From Echinococcus granulosus (Eukaryota; Platyhelminthes; Cestoda; Cyclophyllidea; Taeniidae): 20,917 bases of DNA. The notes under the pieces were generated by a model. The model was given only the letters and a program-made list of their open reading frames with translations, was not told where the DNA came from and did not search any database. Position numbers and translations under genes: made by a program. Location of the stretch: NCBI RefSeq assembly GCF_000524195.1, contig NW_020170503.1, positions 188,484 to 209,400 on the forward strand, read 5' to 3'. Positions 18,001 through 20,917 of the stretch are shown piece after piece (position 1 is the first letter of the stretch; each line of letters starts with the position of its first letter).

Positions 18001-19931
18001 TATCAGCCTTGTGGTGCAATTGGCTCACTATTATGAAGGTCCTGAGAGCCCTTTACTCCTTCTGTACGATAGTTACCCCTACGATGATGGAGTCTTTCAC
18101 AAGCACCCGATCTTGGGAGTAAGTGAAATGCACACTTTCACACCAAACAGTGTAGGTGACGTTTTGTTCGCCCTACATTGCAGGTGGCTTAACAATGCAT
18201 TTTCTGTTGGTTTAAAGTCTTAGGAATGCCACTTAGCAGGATTCCTTATAAACTCATACGTGGATTTTGGTTTATTGTATGCAGAATACAAATAAGTTAA
18301 GCAATATTTTTTTATGCCTCAGTCCCTTAGAAAAACGACTTCTTATTGTTGTTTAGTACAATGATGTTTTACAGGAGATTTAGGAAAATTATTGCAGCTT
18401 TACCGTGTGCCGTAAAGAGGACCATGAAAACGGCATTTTTCTGTTCCGGGATAATACTTTTCATCTGCAACAGACTTACAGAAGCCACGAAGTGCACGAG
18501 GGTTGGGAGGTGTTAGTCACTGGGAATGAGGACAACATGCACATGGAATCCCTTTGCGACTCGCTGTTCTTGCTGGGTGATGGAACAGGATTTCCTCGGA
18601 GCAGTCACTACTTTAATGGTCCTCTACAATCCAACACCGAATACGCGTAAGTCTTCTCCATTTACTTGGTTTGAGTATATATTGTTGTGTTTTTAAAGAG
18701 CAATGGTTTTTTTGCTTGGAGGGTCAGACTGAGACTGTACTCGCCACTTGGCTATGCTACAACGCGGCCAGTTGTTATTCAAACTGCAGGTAGGGAGATA
18801 TCTCTACAAATTCTTATTATTCTTTAAATGGAGAGGTGGTAGCAAGAGGCATTTCCGTTGGTTGATCATTTGCGGCGTCATTGTCTTAGAGGAGATGCGT
18901 CTTCATTTCAAATGGGCAACAGACATATTTTGGCATATTTGAAAGTGTGTGGGAATGTTTGCGCTTTCTCCCTTTTACATTTAGATGTGCCAGTTTATAC
19001 TTCGATGATGGTAGGAATTCCCATTGGGGTTGTGGTGTTGTTTACTGTGGTCTTCACACTCTATAAGCGCCTTCAGATGAAGTGGATCCAGTCGCAAATT
19101 CCAATGGAATCAGGAGAATATCGGTAGGTTTTACTTTGGTGTTTTGTATGCGAAAGAGCCGGAGACGCGATTTAGGAAGACGAGTAAGTACTATCCTCCA
19201 ACTTCAATCAATTTGCTTTTCAAATGGCTTTGGTTGTTTATTCTCTGTGTGTAGTACTAGAAAGGTATGTATTCCTTGATCGGTATAGTTAGGAGCGAAG
19301 TTGTTTTACTCATCATTCTTTCGAAAGACTTTGCTGTGTTCGAACTGCCCCTTTTGTGGGGAGGTGTGGTAAATGTAATGCCTTTTTGTCATTTTAGAGA
19401 ACTATATAAGCGCAGTCCTCCGAGGTAAGCTATGCAACTTTATTTAAACACCCGACCACGAACGGATTCAAGTCAATTTTGGGGAAGTGGTATGCTCCGT
19501 AGAAAGCGTACCTTGGTTTCCAATATTTTCAACCGTGACGAGAAGGCAGATAAGACTAGTGCATCATCCCTAGCCTTCTTTGTAGTCCTAATAAAACATG
19601 CCAAGACAGAGGTCTGGTTTACTAGAAGCATGCACAAGAGCAACGGAACTCTATTCCGCTAGATAAATTAATTTGCCTAACATTCAAGATGACTTCTTTT
19701 TGTTTCTAGATATGTGAAATTTAGTATCTCATACATTTACCCAAAGGAGTTGCAACAAACTAGAATGTAAGTTATTGCTGGGAAACGATGGACTGAAATT
19801 GTACCTAGCACCAGGGAAAAGTGGTCAGTTATTAAACTTTTAGCATTTCACCACTGGATTTGGAGGATTTCAATGCCTACGTATTCTGCCTTCTCAGTGG
19901 ACCAGACCACAATTTGAACATTCAGTATCGG
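14997..19931 (+). CDS. Receptor protein tyrosine phosphatase-like, partial
   Basis: At least nine phase-consistent exons encode a type I membrane receptor: one or two recognised FN3 domains, part of a third, a membrane-proximal domain with SSHYFNGPLQSNTEYAVRLR, a single helix, and a short cytoplasmic stretch ending in LDLEDFNAYVFCLLSG…NIQYR. In known receptor phosphatases an NGPL-[KQ]-x-x-T-x-Y-x-x-[RK]-[LF]-R segment sits just outside the membrane and a hydrophobic [DE]-F-x-x-Y-V motif opens the phosphatase domain. Both are matched here, which is why I prefer this family to other FN3 receptors. The signal peptide and the catalytic HCSAGxGR core are not in view. The core presumably lies past the right edge. 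Confidence 0.6.
15119..15295 (+). CDS. Candidate upstream extracellular exon B
   Basis: Acceptor TTTTTCATCTTCAAG and a consensus donor GTGAGT. It is a phase 1-1 exon of 58 codons: LNVVCGAPMYGKYGARFQNV, LSTLVKEEDPLTITTAEVAK, then NLTGESLHVMDMPGRSHS. NLT is a potential N-glycosylation site. The phase fits direct joining to the first FN3 exon at 16716 (junction Val). No domain is recognised, and the sequence does not look like a standard FN3 fold. Confidence 0.5.
15365..15493 (+). CDS. Weak candidate exon C
   Basis: Open frame after TTGCCTTGTCAG (or, in phase 1, after GTTCAG at 15386), reading DASANVRRMWELVVKEVEDV and so on to a TGA at 15491. The phase-1 entry would follow exon B. No good donor in a useful phase was found, so this may be a chance open frame or an alternative end. 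Confidence 0.22.
   Translation: MEGLHSSDASANVRRMWELVVKEVEDVWLALVLSLGVDSTDN
16422..16603 (+). CDS. Weak candidate exon D
   Basis: A good acceptor (CACCTTGATTTGGTGCAG) opens 59 codons: DGKAFEISTVGKELYFVNIV, then NVSGEQT and so on to TAA at 16601. The phase fits exon B (G+AT gives Asp), and NVS is a sequon. Inside it, 16501-16533 starts GTTAGC and ends TTGTTCCAG and is 33 nt, so it could be a frame-neutral mini-intron. No phase-1 donor leads cleanly into the exon at 16716. Confidence 0.28.
16716..16982 (+). CDS. Fibronectin type III domain exon 1
   Basis: Phase 1-1 exon, 89 codons' worth, the classic format for FN3 modules. It starts VPDQPLMVAISATALVMQWS (Pro start and strand-B Trp) and contains FQDLRPFTMYSADLTVCTD, the L-x-P-x-T-x-Y signature of the E-F turn. 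It ends CGAPSAMAFAATWPG. Acceptor is CAATCGCATTCAG and donor GTTAGT. A GC donor one codon earlier is possible. An extracellular adhesion or ligand-binding module is expected. Confidence 0.8.
17321..17344. repeat. Short AAT repeat inside a 6-bp hairpin
   Basis: Four copies of AAT flanked by perfect inverted arms GCACTT and AAGTGC, within an intron of the receptor gene. It is probably a small microsatellite. Confidence 0.6.
17484..17783 (+). CDS. Fibronectin type III domain exon 2
   Basis: Acceptor GTTTCCTGAACAG. It encodes (T)PSAPLRVEARPRTYNSLEV, TWNPPASPNGQIEGYVAV, then YINDLPANITVEVYVVAC. The PSAP start, TW-P-x-x-PNG-x-I-x-GY core and L-x-x-x-x-x-Y segment are textbook FN3. Extra cysteines (ECYSD, RRCY, VACN, GGCG) suggest added disulfides. 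NIT and NMT are sequons. The 3' end is set at a poor donor (GGGG before GTCCCT), the only GT in the phase the next exon needs. The frame itself stays open to 17839 with FN3-like residues. Confidence 0.75.
17862..18118 (+). CDS. Receptor exon: end of third FN3 and membrane-proximal region
   Basis: Acceptor TTGGTCTTGTTTCAG and strong donor GTAAGT, with 85 codons. LDEELMVVLAANSFTGVGTE looks like the last strands of an FN3 domain (…V-x-A-x-N-x-x-G-x-G). It is followed by ISLYLPLSLISVSGTGPLNN and a beta-rich stretch with NIS. The region after the FN3 end corresponds in position to the membrane-proximal domain of receptor phosphatases. Confidence 0.75.
18384..18646 (+). CDS. Receptor membrane-proximal domain exon
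   Basis: Acceptor GGAGATTTAG (18383), phase 0, then ENYCSFTVCRKEDHENG…, WEVLVTGNED and CDSLFLLGDG, ending SSHYFNGPLQSNTEYA across a GTAAGT donor in phase 2. The GDG…NGPLQSNTEY segment parallels the IGD…CNGPLKPGTxY run found just outside the membrane in receptor phosphatases. Here Phe replaces the usual Cys before NGPL. Confidence 0.75.
18722..18789 (+). CDS. Receptor exon: last extracellular strands
   Basis: A 68-nt exon after TTTTGCTTGGAG: VRLRLYSPLGYATTRPVVIQ then TA. It completes the NTEYAVRLRLY strand and ends in phase 1 at GTAGGG. Joined to the previous and next exons, the frame is continuous. Confidence 0.7.
18985..19123 (+). CDS. Receptor exon: transmembrane helix
   Basis: Acceptor CCCTTTTACATTTAG. 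DVPVYTS leads into a membrane helix of about 23 residues (MMVGIPIGVVVLFTVVFTLY) followed by the basic stop-transfer KRLQMKW and IQSQIPMESGEYR. Donor is GTAGGT in phase 2. Type I topology follows from the FN3 modules upstream. Confidence 0.85.
19398..19424 (+). CDS. Juxtamembrane micro-exon
   Basis: 27-nt exon between GTCATTTTAG and GTAAGC, phase 2-2: (R)ELYKRSPP(R). It joins directly to the transmembrane exon (SGEYR-ELYKRSPPR). Basic and proline-containing, as expected just inside the membrane. Even smaller exon-like pieces at 19165-19183 and 19252-19261 could be alternatives. Confidence 0.5.
19710..19766 (+). CDS. Cytoplasmic linker exon
   Basis: 57 nt between a strong acceptor (CTTTTTGTTTCTAG) and GTAAGT, phase 2-2: YVKFSISYIYPKELQQTR. 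It links the micro-exon to the exon that begins ISPLDLEDF. No motif of its own. Support comes from splice sites and phase. Confidence 0.5.
19844..19931 (+). CDS. Exon opening a likely tyrosine phosphatase domain
   Basis: Acceptor AAACTTTTAG and donor GTAAGA. It encodes (I)SPLDLEDFNAYVFCLLSG then PDHNLNIQYR. The pattern I-x-x-x-[DE]-F-x-x-Y-V-…-QY matches the first helix of receptor PTP domains. The catalytic residues would be several exons further on and were not found before 20917. Confidence 0.6.
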
Positions 19932-20917
19932 GTAAGACTACTGGTTGAACGGATAACCAACTGCAATTGAGTAGGAAATTGATGACTGGGGCTTTCGAAT
20001 GTTTGACATTTGTTGATTGGATATCGTGAGGCAACTTGACAGAAATGGGCGAATGCCGTAAAAAGGCGAACAGGATGTTAGTATTCCAATCAAGCTCACG
20101 TGAACAGTAAAATAGCCACATGTATTTGTGTAGGCTGCAACGTACCTCCGAGACGCAAGCTAGCTGTGCATTCCACAGTTCTGCCTTAGCCACATTTATT
20201 TCTATCTCAGCAGTTTTGCTTCCATACTGTCACGTGGTTGTCCAACTGCAAAAAACGGTGCTGATCATTACCTGGAGGAAAATACTAAGGGAATGCAGAA
20301 GACGAGGCAATATTTCCTTTCATAAGGGTGTGAATCACTGAGAAGTTTTGCGGTAAGAGACGTGAGGACATTCACTGTTGTATGAAATAGGCGAGAAGGC
20401 ACAGTTCTTTGGGGATGAAGTGATGAATGTTGAAAAGTGTGGGATATGTAGTGAATGGATCGTTTGGGTGAGGTGAATCGGTGATATGTTGGTTTGCTTA
20501 GCCAAAGTGGGGAGTTGGTGGCCATCTCCCCTCGCCAATCGGCACGTCACGTTTTCATAGGGTGTGTAAGAGTAGTGAGGAAGGAAATTACATTTGTCAC
20601 TGCAAGTGAAACCCGTTGGCTTATCGTTTTGATCCATTCAACTCCTCCTTGAAGGCAGAAGAGTAATTGACTTTGAATTAGCACCACTCTACACTCCTTC
20701 TGTTGTCTGAAAGGTAAGTGGTCCCTCTGCTGTGCGATTTGGTGTTGCAACCACTTGTACTATAAACTGTCACATACTGGTGATGTGCAGCATTAGTTAG
20801 GAGGATTGAGTCGTTGCGAACGCAGTTGTGCCTGACTTAACAGAAACTTACTTAAAACGAACATTTCGCAATGAGCTGTCTTTCGATGCCATTGTAGGTA
20901 GCAGAGAAAGGAACGCT
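19932..20917 (+). other. Intron or unresolved 3' region of the receptor
   Basis: No exon with the next phosphatase motifs (KNRY, DYINAN, WPD, HCSAG) could be identified in phase 0 after 19931. Possible pieces are an open plus frame at about 20504-20615 with a CVC-like ending (…SSEEGNYICHC) and, at the very edge, 20899-20917, GTAG followed by S-R-E-R-N-A. Neither is convincing. Confidence 0.4.

Noticed and set aside
19432..19662. 76-codon plus-strand frame
   Set aside because: Lies between the donor at 19425 and the acceptor at 19709 and does not join neighbours in phase.
1..20917. tRNA, rRNA, CRISPR, transposase or reverse transcriptase
   Set aside because: I looked for internal promoter boxes, regularly spaced repeats, terminal repeats and RT/transposase motifs on both strands and found none that hold up.

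Overview
This window is nuclear DNA from an animal, most likely an invertebrate. Its genes are split into small exons with GT/AG introns in matching phase, the non-coding DNA is AT-rich, and there is no bacterial operon structure. Several introns look very short: one is 35 nt at 446-480 and another 49 nt at 12296-12344, beside others of 120-950 nt. That mix is familiar from flatworms (flukes, tapeworms), so a platyhelminth is my best guess. It is an inference and not a demonstrated fact.

Layout. (1) 1-733, minus strand: three phase-compatible exons of an unidentified, N-glycosylation-rich protein that runs off the left edge. (2) 734-7500: about 6.8 kb with almost nothing supportable, apart from a possible small plus-strand start exon at 896-950. 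(3) 7501-7603, minus: a Cys/His-rich candidate exon with good splice sites. (4) 8829-9338, minus: a 169-codon open stretch with membrane segments, starting about 100 nt after the next gene's stop codon. (5) 9436-13205, minus: an essentially complete gene for METTL3, the catalytic subunit of the mRNA N6-adenosine methyltransferase. It has eight CDS exons and a poly(A) signal. (6) 13206-14996: intergenic. (7) 14997-19931 and probably beyond the right edge, plus: the extracellular, transmembrane and juxtamembrane part of a fibronectin-III receptor that looks like a receptor-type protein tyrosine phosphatase. Its catalytic core is not visible in the window.

METTL3 is transcribed leftward and the receptor rightward, so they diverge from the 13.2-15.0 kb interval. 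METTL3 would act in the nucleus with METTL14 to write m6A on mRNA. The receptor would sit in the plasma membrane. Nothing suggests they work together. The small minus-strand frame directly behind METTL3 is close enough to raise the possibility of a shared transcript.

Exon coordinates were read by eye from splice motifs and reading-frame continuity. Two junctions do not resolve cleanly: one in METTL3 near 12499-12551 and one in the receptor near 17783.
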